The notes under the pieces are model-generated. The model was not told the DNA's origin. It ran no database searches and worked only from the letters and a program-made list of their open reading frames with translations. A program made the position numbers and the translations under genes. Of a stretch of DNA of 64,000 bases, positions 36,977 through 50,665 are shown piece after piece (position 1 is the stretch's first letter; every line of letters begins with the position of its first letter). Origin of the DNA: Chamaea fasciata (Eukaryota > Chordata > Aves > Passeriformes > Sylviidae); contig JARCOQ010000016.1 in the NCBI GenBank assembly GCA_029207755.1, positions 191,001 to 255,000 on the forward strand. Direction: 5' to 3'.

Positions 36977-39900
36977 GGTGGGGCAGGAAGGCCAGGGGAG
37001 CCTTGTTTAGGTCCTTGGGGGCAGGGCTGGGCTTTTCAGAAGGACAGCACTGTTCCTGTGGGAATTACTCCCACTGCTGCATATCCACAGACCATAACAG
37101 TGTGAGTGGCTAATTACAGCAGGTCTGAATGGTACCAGGGTTGGAATGAAGGCCCAACATTCCTAGTGACTGTCAGGCATCGTTTAACTCATTTCTCTGG
37201 GGAATCAGAGGTGGCACTGACAATTTCTTCTATTTCAGCTTTTGTAATTAATAAGCCTGTTTAGAGAAACACCTTCTCTGACTGTGTGGGGATAGAGATA
37301 TACGACATATACATGGTATTTGTGAGTAATCCTGCCTGATGGACAGAGTTACAGTCCTTGGTGCAAGGATACCTTGCCGTGTGAGATGTCACAAGTTTGG
37401 TGTTTGTTTTTTTGTTTCGATTTCCCTTCCTCACACATTGTCAGCCTCAGGAGAGGCTTGGTTTTACATTCGAACTGCAGATTTACATAGCAGCAATTTG
37501 TCAGTTAACCTAAAAGGAGCAGGTGTGATGCTTCAGCTCATAACAAGGATGTGATTCCTGGCTGAACAAAGCCTGACATGCTCCTAACTGGCTTGTTTAC
37601 ACCATCAGCACAGCCAAGCTCTCCAGTTCCTCAGATTAATTGGGAGCTGCAGCCAGAAGGTGCCCGGTGTCGCTGTAAATTGCTGGTGGTTGAATGTCTG
37701 AAAATGAAACAGAATCTCTGCCTTAAACGTGGTAGAGTTAGAAATGCAGGCTGAGCCCACTGACCTGTCGCTCCTGCAGCTCTGAAACAGGGACAGGGAG
37801 GATCCCCCATAAAACTCTGCCCTGTTCTGTTGTCTCTGGGGGGCTCTAGGGTGAATTTGGGGGCCGTGTCTGACAAGCAGCAGTGACACAGATGTGCGGT
37901 GCCGCAAATGCAGCACTGCCAGCTGGTCACTGGCTCTGTGTGCTACTATAATGTGGTAAAGCAAAGCTCCAAGTCAGCAAAAACTCTTGGAAAATGTCTT
38001 TTGAGGGTTTGGTCTCTCCACTTTATGCCTTGGAATCTCTTTCCTTGCTTTTTTGTCTGCCTGTAACCTCTGGTGCTTTTCAGCCATTTTAAAGTGCTGC
38101 CTCCTCATCAATCTCAGTGCTTCAAGCATTTTTCTTCATGCTTTTACTTCCTTATTTTTGATTACAGTATCAGCCTTTGGTCTTCTCTTGTCTTGGTGTT
38201 CATAGTTAGGTGTCTTTTCATTCTTCTTCAAGTGTTAAATCTCTGTTCTATCTTTCAGGCCCCTTTAATCCACACTTTTGTCACTTTCATGCTTCTGAAA
38301 TCCCACCCTGGATTTTGGCATCTTGTTTTGACAACTGCATTCTTTTTCATCTCTTAATTTTTATTTTTCTAACACTAAAAATGATAGCAGAAAGCCCTCT
38401 ACTAAGCCTTGTATACCAAATTTAATTTTTCTTGAATAACTTCCCTTTCTTTAAAACTAATCTGAGGTTCACTACAAACTTTCTCTCTAGCACTGCATAT
38501 TTCATTGTGATGTTCTTCTTATACTTTTCATCACATCCCACCTATTTCTTTCTCTTTGAGGCTTGAGTCAAAGTGGAGCTCACATTTCATGGCTTTAGTG
38601 GCTTTTGATCAATCCCTAAAGCCTGTATCCACAGAGAACCTCTTTCCCAGTCTGTTGCAAATGTCACCTCTCCCTCTTTTCTGTCTTATACAATAACAAG
38701 TCTGTACTTGTTAAGCCTTGTGCAACTCTTCAAAATATACTAGAAAATCTCATATTTATCTATTTTTAATAGCTTTGAATCTCTAATCCTGTTGGCCTAC
38801 CTCAATAGAAATCAACAGAAAATGCTCAATATATTTGCTTTGCCAGGATGAGAAAATTAATATTTTATTTCTTTTATTAAATAAATAATGTTTTGCAGGG
38901 CTACCAACCCTTGAGATGTAGAGATACTGCATTAATTACCACCCCAGCCCTATTCCCTTCAATCCTCCCCACGAACTAAAGGAGAAGCACTGATGTACTT
39001 TTGTTGGTTTTGACTGAACAAATCCTTGGAGAATTTATTTCAGCCTCAGATGAATTCGTGCAGTTCACAGTTATTTCTGAGAGTGTTTTTTCCTTCCTCC
39101 CTTGGACAAATGTGTCCCTCAATGCAAGTTGCACACCTGTGGTAGCACAGGCTCGAAGGTAGTGAGAGAGCACTTTTAAGTCTCCATCTCTTGTGACTTC
39201 TTTCTCTAAATCTCTCTTTATTTTGACCTCTTTAATAGCTACTGTTTGCATCTTCATCACATCAGGATTGTTATTCCAGTAAGTTCTCCACGTGTTCCTC
39301 CCTGGCTGCTCTGCCACGTTAATCTGCTTTCTGTACTGAAGATGACTGGAAGCCATCTATCCACTCAGGGCTGCACTCCAGGGCCTTGCAAAACACTTTG
39401 GAGAGCGTATTTTATTTAAACATAACCACAAATGCAAAATGAATGTCATGCTTTTCACAAAATAGCCTTGAGTAGGTTCATTTTATGAAAAGCTCTCTGT
39501 GAAACCTCACTGTGGACTAAAAGAACAGCAAAATGTTTTTGGGGGAAAGTAGAGAGCAGATAGGGAGTCATCAAACGCTAGGAAATTATTCATGGCTGGA
39601 TCTTCCTAGCTAATTAATGTTTCAAAAATATTAGTGCTCTTGCAGAATTTCTTCACCTATTAGCAAACTATTTAATATGTTTTAAACAGTACTGAAAGAG
39701 TCACACAGTGTCTTTCAGGTCTTAGAGCTCAAGATTATTTGCTCTTTTTTATACCACACCATGGTGGATGTGGAGCCAAAGCAGTAATCAAAGCAGCAGA
39801 AATCAAGCTCAGGACTCTCCTGTTCCCTACAGATGAAACTCTAGGGCTGCTCTTACCTTTCTGCAGACTTTTAGGTTCCTGGTTTCTACATCTCTACAGA

Positions 39901-41533
39901 AGAAGGTTTAAATTCCCTCACAAGGTGTGAAAGCCCTGGAACACCCATCTCTAACTTCTTGTCCAAGTGCTTCAGGTACCAGACACCACAGTCCTGTATT
40001 TACTGTCCTTAGGAAAACATTCCTGAGGAATTCCTGATTGTTAGAATATCAGTGTATAGTGCCTAATTTGGGGTTTGGGTCTGCTTACAGGAGGTGTCTG
40101 CCTTCACAGTGGCTCATGAAAGAATGGGGATTTAGTACACAAGTGGTGACACTGTTTTGCTCTGTGCCTTCCCCTCTGTTCAAAGCTGACAAAATTCAGT
40201 CCCTTGTTCATAGTCTTGGGTCTTAAAGCAGGGAGAAACAAAGTCTGATGCAACACAGAGTGATTAAAGAAGAGAAACCTGTTGGGATAATCCTGGGCAT
40301 GGAGTTATCTTTACACTAATCTGTCCCACTTAAATCAAAGTTAGTCAGAAACAGAGACTTTTTGTGACTGGGGAAAAATTAAGCATGCACTTGAATGTTT
40401 TCCTAAATTAAAACACTGACTGTTATCCTTCAGTTAAAGATGGATGTCTTGGAGGAAACCAAATCTCTAGACTATTTATAGTGGAATGTTTAATGATAAT
40501 GTATGTCTTCATTGATAAAATGGCACAAATTAAGATCAGTGACAAATCTGGGGATGTATTCCTACTTCTCACTTACCCCACAGTTATATCTGGCATTTCT
40601 AAAACCCCGTGAACTTGTGGTGGCAATTTCTAATAGTAATTAGTAGTAGTTAATTTAACAGCTGTACATTATTAAATAATTAGCCTGTATATAAGTTATC
40701 ATAATTTTCATATGGTAAGATGTGATTTTAATGAGTTCTTCTACCCATCTTCATTATTGTATCACGTGGTTACTGCTTGCTGGAAGTTACTTTCCAAAGT
40801 GTGTATATTAAATCTTATCATTCAAACAAATGAAGATTATGAAAGGGAGTCTTAACACTGTTTTTTGGCCAGGGGTTTTTAACAGCACTTGTGAAAGATT
40901 TTTATGACAGATATAAAGACATGTTACTAAAATACTTTGTCTTTCTGGAAACCTATCACAGTCTATAAATGTCTCCCCAAATAATGCTGAGAGCATTCTG
41001 ATTGTCATCCTAACATTTTTTTCTTGTCTTGGAACAAACCCTAGAAAATCTTTGGTTTGGACTGTCAGGAATAACACTCACCCCTAAAGCGAGATATTTG
41101 ACTTCCATCTGTTTGGGGGTTGTTTTTGCTATTTTTTTTTTCTTTTTTGTGCTTCAAGTCTCCTAATTTTTTAACTGGCTTTTTCTTTTGAAGGAACCTT
41201 ATTTAACCTTCTTTCTGAGTTCTGAGTATTCAAGCAAAACACAAAGAACCAGCAACATGCTAGCAAAAGGATTAGCATAATTTAGAAGGAGAAATTCATC
41301 CTCTCATTTTAATGGAAAGCCTGCTAGCAACAATTTGATGTCTTTGCTCACGTTGTGTTATCCCTCGTGCAGTTATTAATTTACTTCACAGTGTTAATGA
41401 CCATGAACTTCCTAACTTTGGTTTTCTGGCTGTGGCACTCCCTCAACACAGACCCTGCTGCAGAGTCTGTCATTCTTAGCCTGAGAGGGTCACCTGAGGT
41501 TTGTGATCGTGTCTTTCATTCTTTCTGCCAAGT

Positions 41534-41575
41534 ATCACTTTGTCTTTTGTGACAAGAGGATCACTTTGTCTTTTG
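41534..41575. repeat. 16-bp direct repeat, 26-bp period
   Basis: ATCACTTTGTCTTTTG occurs twice with no mismatch, separated by TGACAAGAGG. This is probably a small local duplication. Confidence 0.85.
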
Positions 41576-44500
41576 GTAATGCATCATGACTTGGGATCAC
41601 AGGAGAAAGCCTCCATGGGCAACTATTTGGTGTTATTTTTATTCAATACCTCAAGCCAGTTGCATATTTTGTGCTTTATTTTCCATTCATGGCTCCATTT
41701 TCCAAAATGGTTTTGTTTTCAAAAACATGAAAACCAAACGGGTAAAATGTACATATTTCAATAATTCTCTAAGGTTTTTAGCTTAGTGTTAAGACATGTT
41801 TTGGTAACTGAAATGAAAAATAATGTGTCTTAAAGGTTCTGCAGATCTGAAGCTAATAATAAACTTGCTGCTGTTTACAGAAGTGAGCAGTAATTTGGGG
41901 CACATAGAAAATAGCAGAGTCCAGCTTCCAGCAGCCCCCCAGCTCTCCTTAGGAAAAGATGGATTTCTGCAGCAGTCGAAGGGGATCTGTCAGGCACAAG
42001 CACAGATCCAGCCTTCCCTTCTGGCTGAGCCCAGGCCCACAGGGGCTGGATTTCCCAGGATTGGCTGGGATAATACCAGTGAGGAGTAAGAAGTTTCATT
42101 TCTAATACCAGAAAGGGTCCCCAGGATGTCTACCTTACAAAAAGCTGTTACTGTTGGTGGAATAGTTATTGTGGGATAGAAACAAGAGACACGCATCATT
42201 TTAGGGGAAACACTGGTTATAAAGTTCCTGAGAATTCTCGGCCTCAGTGTTTCCAGCTGAAGGAGGCTGTGGAAAGGACCACACTTCCTATTGCATTGGA
42301 TGTATATTTTCTTATCACTTTTGGTTTTTAAGGTTAAAAGAGGAATAAGGCAAAGAAAGGTTCAAACAAAAAAGTTCAGAGAAATATGATTTTAGTATAT
42401 AGAAACTAATCAAGACTAAGGACTCCTGGAGTTATCTTCCTGGGCAAACCAGGTCAAATTCACCTTTCAGCTGTACTGGAATGACTTCTCTTTGTGTAGG
42501 AGGAGAGGGATCTATTTTAGAGGTATCTTCCTCTGCTGAGGAACTGATAAAATACTGAAGGTGTTTTCTTAACAGAGCTTGCATTTCACCATCCATTTAT
42601 GTAAGCAGGATTGATACCTTTTTTTGACAATCTGTCATGAGGTAACACTTCTAAGGAAGTGCCAAGGATCTTTGAGCACTGATTTAAAGAAATATCTACT
42701 TCAGCACTTGAAATAAGGAAGTACAAACTTTCTTCCCCACAAAAAAACACATCTTGGAAGAGCACAGAGCTGAAAATATATGCTGTCCTTCCATTGGCAA
42801 ATACCACCAGCTTTACTGTAGAGAAAGCGCAATGTTCATTGTCACAGCTGTAAAAACTGTGGTGTTCTATCTTGTAAAACCTCCTTTTAATTTTCTTTTG
42901 TTTATAGATATTTCCATTGTTTCTCTCAAGCAAAACATTTTTTTTTCAATTCCCCTGCATTCAGGAAATAAAAAGGAATTATTTGTACTGTCACAGTTAT
43001 ACTGGGCTTTTTTAGATAGTGGCAAGAAACAGCATTTGTTTGGGATGTGGTGTGAAGTAATGCATGACTGCTCGCAATAAGTATATACAAATTTATCTCC
43101 TTTATTGATTGCATTGTTGTCTCTACTTTTCATGCCAAGTTCTTCTCTGCTTCACTTTGCCATGAGGAGCTGGAGATACAACTGGATGCAAAACGGGGCC
43201 TGAGGTGAAGAGTGGGAAATCCTTGCAGGCTTAGTTGTAGGGTAGGAATACTGCCTGGCAGGAAATTTGTGTGGAGCCCATCAGTTAGTGCTGCTTCATT
43301 AGCATTAGGAGGAGCAAAAAGAGATCCCCAAAAGTCTTTGAAGATCTCATATGGTAAAATGCCTCTCCTAGTAAAGCACCATGTGAACCTCTGTATTTTT
43401 CTGTGATGCAGAAACCCTACCTTGTCTTGGAGCCCAGCCTACTGTCAGGAATAACAGGGCTTTGGTCAGTTTGACTTGTCTTTCTGCATTCCTCTCCTCC
43501 TGCTTTCTGCAGAAACACTGGGATTTTCTGGATAACCTGCTACTTTATTAAGGTGTAGGCTGGCTTTGTGCTAAATATTATGCAGTAAGAGTGAAGGGCA
43601 GTGCATCCTTCCTTGTATGAAGTCATGAGAAGTCAAAACAAAAGTTCTTAAATTCCTGTTTCCCTACAAGTCCTCCTCCAGTAGTGATTATTCTTTTTTT
43701 TTGCTCTGAAGATGAGTCTTTCCTGATGAAAAAAAATCTTGTTAAACCTGGCATTATAATATCACACATGCAAAACTTTGCATTAAAGCAAATGGACTGG
43801 CAATAAACTCCTGTTTCTGTAGAAAAATCCTACATTCCTGTGTTGCTAAATCCATCATGTTTCCAAAGCAGTACCTGCTGTTCCAAACAACACATGCTGC
43901 TACCAGCTCCATGCTGGACCAGCTGGCACATTCCTGGCCAGGGAGGCTGGCAGGGCAGGGCAGTGGGAAGGAGGAATGGCTGGTAAAGGAAAGTGACCTG
44001 CAAACATGTTTTTAACCACGCTTAATTCCATAAATAACCTTGTACCCATTGTCTCCTCAGCTCTGCTTCTGTAACATGAGCTCTGGCATGGGAGCACAAT
44101 CCCACCTTGAAATATTTATCTTCCCAGCTCTGTGGTGATACTGGGAATTCTCTCGCTCACTAATCATGCACAGGATAGGGCCTGTAGGACTGAAATGCCT
44201 TCCTGTGCTGCTGAGTTGCAGGAATGCTAAGACACACTAAAACTACACCCAGATTTTCCAAGTCCCAGTTATGTTATGGTTCCCAAAAAATAAGCAACTT
44301 TGCTCCAAATGACAAATGCCTGGCAGGATCTTCACAGTGCCATTAGTCCCTCATTTCCCAGAACTCAATTCCGTGCCATGTCACATGCAGCAAAGCCATG
44401 GCCAGAATGCTCTGCAGCATGAGCCACAATTTTTGGATATTGGCAGTGGGATAAATATAATTTTGCTGCCCACTTCACAGTGGTTAAAGCAGGGCTGTTT

Positions 44501-45498
44501 TACTGTATACTAGATGCCGATACTGCGTACAAAATCTGGCATGCACAGGAAGATGCTGGGCCATGAATTATAGGTGCCTCTTCATGCAAACAGCGTATTG
44601 GTATAACCCACCAGCAGAACTAACTACTGAGTGCTATCAGTTCTGTGGAAAATTCCAGATTAATTTCATTCCAGATGGTTACAAGATGAATATACTGCCA
44701 AAATTGCTCCTTGTCCTTTCCTGATGGTAATAGCTTATCTGCATTCCATTCAGTCTAAAGAAACACTGATAACTTCAATAGTGGGAAGTGTCCTGTGGAA
44801 GCACTATGGCAAAACAGAGCTCCCATGGATGGTGTAATACTGTGGGAATGTGGAGCTTGGACTTACTGGGAAGTCCAGGACCTTTAAGAAACTTGACTCT
44901 AACACCTTGCAGGTATATACACAGAGATTCCTCCTTCTCTCAGTTACCTATCAGATGGTTTATTTAACAGGCTGCAGTGATGTGAAGAGTGTCTTACTGG
45001 TCATCAAGATAGAGAACCTGGGAGAGAAATTTATAGTGGAGATGAACAAAAATCAATGAGTAGCTTCAGATGGCAGAGAAGGTTAAAGCTGCAATATTCC
45101 ACTTGTTCAAGTCACAGGATAAAGCTTAATAATCTGGTTGTTCTAAAAACAACTTCCTTGTGTCTTGAATAATTGATTTTTTTTTTTTTGAGGGAGAAGC
45201 AGATCTACTACTGTTTAGAACTTTTTCTGCTCAGATGTAGGGCCCTGATTTTCTCTGAGGACAGAATTTCACAATACCAGCTCTCCTGGTTGCAGAGAAA
45301 ACAGGAATTGAGTGCAGCTGGGGCAGTATCTGCCTCCCAGCAGAGGAAAGTCCCTGTCACTTATCTGTCACCAAATTGCACAGTGGGGAGCAGGAGGGTG
45401 GACTGGTGCTGTTTTAGCTGGAAAAGGGGTCAGTGCCTGTCCTCTCTGCTGGCTCTAATTGATTTTGAGAAGAGAGGCTCTGCTAGATTTTGGTTGGG

Positions 45499-45526
45499 TT
45501 TTTTTTTTTTTTGTTTTTTTTTTTTT
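45499..45526. repeat. T-rich tract interrupted by one G
   Basis: Fourteen T, one G and thirteen T. A simple repeat, and the reason for a Phe-rich open frame here. Confidence 0.9.
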
Positions 45527-46659
45527 CTCCTTTCTGATCCAGTCTAAGGTTCCACTTTCCTGAAGACAAATTAGAAACTTGCATTATCTAGGAACAAAGC
45601 AGTGTGCTGTATGAGACCTGCTCACTGCAGAGATAATCCAAAGGATCATCTTTACCTGAGACCCATGGGTTCCTTCTCCTTCTTCACCTGGCACCAACAG
45701 GTGACACAGTGACTGCTGCAGGGTCAAGTACCCTGCGGAGAGAAGTGGCTGGAGCCCAGAGCAATCCTTGAATCTCTGGAACTCACACTAAAGGGTGTGT
45801 GGACTGGCCCAGAAGACAAGGTGACGATGTAGTGACCTCTTAAACTGAATGACATTCTCAATTCCTGGTCATAGAATAAACGTGTGGCACTTGGCAAAAT
45901 CCAAGTACACAAAGTGAGTCAGGATCTTGTTTTGGTTTAAAGCTTTCTGTAATGCTGCTTTTACTTCTCCCCAGTTCAGATTTAGAAGAGGCAATGGCAG
46001 GGGTTGGGAAAACCTGTTGATTCCTGAATGGATTTAATGCTGTTTAACAGGTTTGCCTAAGTAATAGGGAAATACTCTGTATTCACACAAGAGGGGGAAC
46101 CATGCAAAATTATGTGAAATCTTGTTCTGTTGAAGAGTCACAAACGTAGCCTGTTCATTTCAGCTATTAATGTCTCCATTCAGTTACTAAAATGGCTCTG
46201 TTCTATCATTTATCAACTCTGCAGTGTATGAATCATTTATCATGGATTTCTCTGTGGTCTGAATTTCTGTTGGACACTGCACCTTGTACCCTACTTTTTC
46301 AATGCTGCTTAGAGCTATTTGTGCTAATTTGGACTTTTATCTTCCTCCTGTCACACTTTTTCTTTCAGAACTTGTTTTGAGCAGCTTTCCAGAAGAAACC
46401 CTGCAGAGATGTGACCCTTTTGATATGTCTGTCTAATATTGACCATCTCTCCCCATATTTCACCTCCTATTGATGCCTCTGCTAAACCAAGAATGGCTAA
46501 ATGGATACATAATTCATCAGAACTAAAGGAGCGTAGGAAATCATGGGAAATAATAGTTTGCATTCAAAGTTCAAGAGAACTGCTCATTAGTTGAGTTATT
46601 CTTTGCAGGTCTTATATTTTATTACAAAGGGAACTGATTTTATGTGGGCATCCGGCTTA

Positions 46660-46705
46660 GAGACCGAGGTCTCCAGGCAGGCTCAACACCATCCATCATG
46701 GTGTT
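46660..46705. repeat. Two adjacent inverted repeats
   Basis: GAGACC-GA-GGTCTC (46660-46673) is a 6-bp palindrome with a 2-base centre. Twelve bases further on, AACACCAT (46685-46692) and its exact complement ATGGTGTT (46698-46705) flank a 5-base loop. Both are exact. No transposon ends or terminator context is evident. Confidence 0.75.
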
Positions 46706-49700
46706 ATAGGTGGCTACAGTAATGTTCCTGCACTTTTACTTAGATTCAGGCATCAGGTTTGTACTAGAACAATTTTAACAAGGAATTACCCAGCTGTTTT
46801 CATGATTTATCCCCAGAACCACACCCCCACTGACACTTGCCAGGCCTGAGTCTCACAGAGCTGCACGATTTCTTCTGTGAAGCCTCTCACTGGGAAGTAA
46901 CTGAGTTCTAACCTCCAGGTCTGAGCCACACTGGAATGGTTGGAAAGTTTTGTAAAGGGAAACGACTGCTCCAGGCAAATAATGATTTAATAATACAGAT
47001 CTGGTCAGCTCAGCTCATAGAAACTCTCTGCCCAGAAACTGCATGTTCCATTGAAAGATGAAATATTCAGTGCTTTCCTGCCAGTGGCTTCCTCATACTC
47101 AGCTGGTCAGTAAGGTTTGTATTTGGGAACTTTGACACTTGCTCATACAATTGTGGGATTTTGCTTTCTGTACTAGTGTCCAAAATTCTTTTTAAGACCT
47201 TGTGTTGTAGCTGTGTCTAAGCAGAATAGGAAAAGGCAGGTCTAGGAGTCTGTCCCTTTTGCTCCTGAAGACTTGACTCAACAGATCCAAGAGTGAGCAA
47301 AGTCTCTCGGAAAAGCAGAACGCTTTGGGTCCTTTTCCTTTCCTTCCTCTTCCTGAGTATTGCCCACTGCTTCCATTCATTAAAGACTTTCTGCATGACA
47401 TCACACATTGTCTCCTGCTGTATTACTGTACAAGGCCCCTTTGCTTGTCTTCAAATCACCGGCTTCTGTTTCTTTGCCTGCTGCACAGAGGCTTTTTACA
47501 GTCATGAATAAGGATGGGGATATTATTCAGCAAACTCTTTTTTATGGGCTTCCAGAATTCCTTTGAAATTATTTAGTTTGTCCTGGCAGATGTTTCAGGA
47601 GTTGTAGGACTGCAAATTTATCGGCATGGTTGCTTCTTGTTTGGGGGGTCTTGTAGTGGTGTTACCACTGTTATCACATAAAATTTTATCAGGTTAGTCA
47701 GTATTAAATGGCTGCCATGCAGTCATCACTTCCTAGTGTTGTTGAGTCCTCTTAAAATCAAAATGAAAAAAAAAATTTAAAAAAAAATATCTTTCCTGGC
47801 TTTATTTTTACTACATGATCACAGCATGCATGAGGCGTAGGGAAGAAGTGCAGCTTGCCTTTAGGCAGGGCTCAGTGAAGTGCCGGTGTGGAAGTGGTGG
47901 TGCAGTGATGCTCAGGACATGCCTGATGCATTGTGCCCCTCCAGCAACAGGACTGCTCTCCCGGGGGGATGAGGGTGGGCAAGCAGGGAATGCTGCACTG
48001 CAATGCTGATGCATCCAGATTTGGAATCAGCACTGCCACCCCATTATCTGAGTGTCTTTGGGTAAATTTCAGGATTTGACATCCATCAAGCTGCCTGACA
48101 ACACTAAGCCTGAGTTTGTGAAATGTCTCATAGGATAGAGGCATAAATCTGAGTTATCTACATAACAGGGATATTGAGTTATGCTGCACAGGAGAAGCCA
48201 TAAACATAGCTGCTCTGGAAAGCATTTCTGAGAAGAGAGACCTGAAATACAGCTCATTAATAAAAATAGCGTTACTGTAATACACAGCTGCAGCTTTCAG
48301 CAGAAGGAAAGGAATGGTTCTAGGATTATCCCTTCAGGACACACATTTATGTGACTCCTGGGGACATGCAGTTCCTTATGTAGAAGATGAACAAAACTTT
48401 AGCAGATCTCACCTGCTACTGAAATTCAAAGTGCTATAAGCATAAGTAAGCTTAGCTGAAACTCATCATTCTGTCCTTGACTTGTTACCTGTGATAATTA
48501 GAAACAACCCTAAATGTCAAGTTTATTAGACTCAATTGTCTGTCATGTTACTACAGCAATTCTTCTGTGTATCACTTCTATACAGTGATGCCATCTGGAA
48601 ACTGATGGCATCTCACCAGCACAAAATGGATCTGACAAGAGGGAATCAAGACTATCACTGTCTTTTCTCTTTTTTTGAGTTGTGTTGCTGTTGTGACTTG
48701 AATAAAACATTTGTTGGCATTTATTGTAAAATACCCGAGATTCTGCACTGGAACATAAAGCTCACATTTTCTGTAATTATACTGAGATGTTCTTTCCATT
48801 CGTCAGAGAAAGCATGTATTACTCTGGAGAAAACTGGTTCCAATAGATTAAAGTGCACTTGAGGTACTCATCAGGGTTTCAAGTCATTCTTTCCTTAGGA
48901 CTTGCTAGCTTTTTGTTGAAAATCTTGGAGTGGACTGAAGTAAATCACAATGTGAAAGAGCACAGGGTTACAGCCTCTTCTATGAAACAACCTGACCAAG
49001 TTTTTGCTCAAAACATTGATGTTCTGGATGTGTAATTGATTTATTTTTATTTGAAACTTGTGATGCGTTACTTTGCTTCTCACGTAACATGAGAATTATT
49101 TAATGGGATGGAAAATGCTGTGATCATACATTGATGAGGCTGCTGGCCAGTCTTGTTAGAGCACTCACGGATTGTTACCTCTTTGAAAACAAAACACAAT
49201 GGGAAGCTCAGACTCCACTGATCCCTGTTGTATCATCTGGTCTGACTGCAGGACTGTAATTTGGCTCCCGGATTCTCGGTGCAGTAACATCTAGAGCAGT
49301 TAACCCTCTGGTTTTCTGGGAAGAATTAGAGACAGGCACAGCAGTGTGCCCTGGACACACATTTAACTGTATGTGGACCAAAGATCCAGTGAGGGGATTA
49401 AGAACAAGGTGCCTTGTGGTGACAACAGCAATGATCATCTTTTTGCCTAAAGAAACCTATGGATAGCTGAGATAAAGGACTAATCCACTTAGTGGTTATG
49501 CTAAATAAGCAGGAAACAGTGTGAAAGCTAATTAATTTGGTATGTTAGAAAAAGGGGGAAAGCCAAGGCTTTGTAAATAGAAAGAGAAAAAGCCTTGTCG
49601 GTTATTAATGCTTTCTTTTCTTGTTAAAAGAACAAATGCAACTTTGCCAGGGCTTTTTCTCACAGGTATCCAGGAACTCAACAATTTATAAGAATATTAT

Positions 49701-50622
49701 CCTAAAAATAACCGTAATTACTGCAGAACATATAGAATACTTTCTAGAGGCACTGCTTCTTAATTCATCATAGCTAATCATTGCCTGGTAGTTAGGACCA
49801 AGCCTTTATACACTCTGACTGGATGGTAGCTGCTCATCTGAGGGGAAAAATACTGTTTAAATTGGGCATGTTCAACGATGCCACTGAGCTTTTGGAGACT
49901 CAGTCTAAGCTGGTCCCAAAGTGAGGAGGGGGCAAACAGAGTTCAAATCCTGTGCTCATAGCCTGCTTGGCCCCTTGGCTGAGGAGCAGAAAGATCTCTG
50001 CAGGCAGGGGAGCACTGTGGCCTTTGGGGCCACCCAGAAAGGACAGATCACACCTGGTGCACCGGGTTTGTTCTCACTGACAAACCTAATCCTGCCTGAT
50101 CACCCAAGCTGAGTCAGAGCAGCCTTTCTGCAGGGGCTGTGGGAGCAGTGTCACAGCAAAATTCCTTCTCATTTCTTAAAGAACTCAGTATAATAATTCC
50201 TTCTATTCTCTCCTCATTTCTCCTCTGTTTTCTCTTTCACTTAGAGCGCTCCTTACTGAGACAATCTGTGACTGAAGACAAGAGAGTGAGAGAAACTTTC
50301 ATGCCTGGAAAACAACTAAAGCCGCTCATGATCAGTAGCTGTAATGTACTGTGTGGACTTGCAGGAATTACAGGTTCTAGATAACATGCTGGGAAGTTCT
50401 TCTTTTCTATTTCAGTAATCAAATGGTTGTGACTTAAAGGGATCACCTTCTCCATGCACAAAGAAATGCTGACATGTAGCCAGGTCAGCATGAAATGTGT
50501 ATGCCGTGCCTTAATTGCAAGAAACAACTATATTTCCAGGAAGGAAAGGGCTGCTGTATATGTGTAGTTTTGGGGATTTGTTATTTGTTTGGTTTGTTTG
50601 TATGTTTTGTTCTTGTTGATTT

Positions 50623-50625
<3 letters not shown>

Positions 50626-50662
<37 letters not shown>
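50626..50662. repeat. Poly-T tract (37 bases)
   Basis: Thirty-seven uninterrupted T follow a TTTGTTTGG-type T/G-rich lead-in from about 50580. No SINE or retrocopy body is recognised next to it. Confidence 0.9.

Positions 50663-50665
<3 letters not shown>

Larger units (their letters stand above)
36977..46599. other. Non-coding sequence, no gene seen
   Basis: I see no gene. Noted structures are a 26-bp-spaced direct repeat of ATCACTTTGTCTTTTG (41534-41549 and 41560-41575) and T-rich runs at 45177-45189 and 45499-45526. The pyrimidine-rich part at 38050-38720 gives hydrophobic-looking open frames, but these follow from its T content and are not evidence of a membrane protein. Confidence 0.65.

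Noticed and set aside
38073..38425. Open frames encoding hydrophobic peptides resembling membrane segments
   Set aside because: The DNA is T- and TTC/CTT-rich, which gives Phe, Leu and Ser by composition alone.
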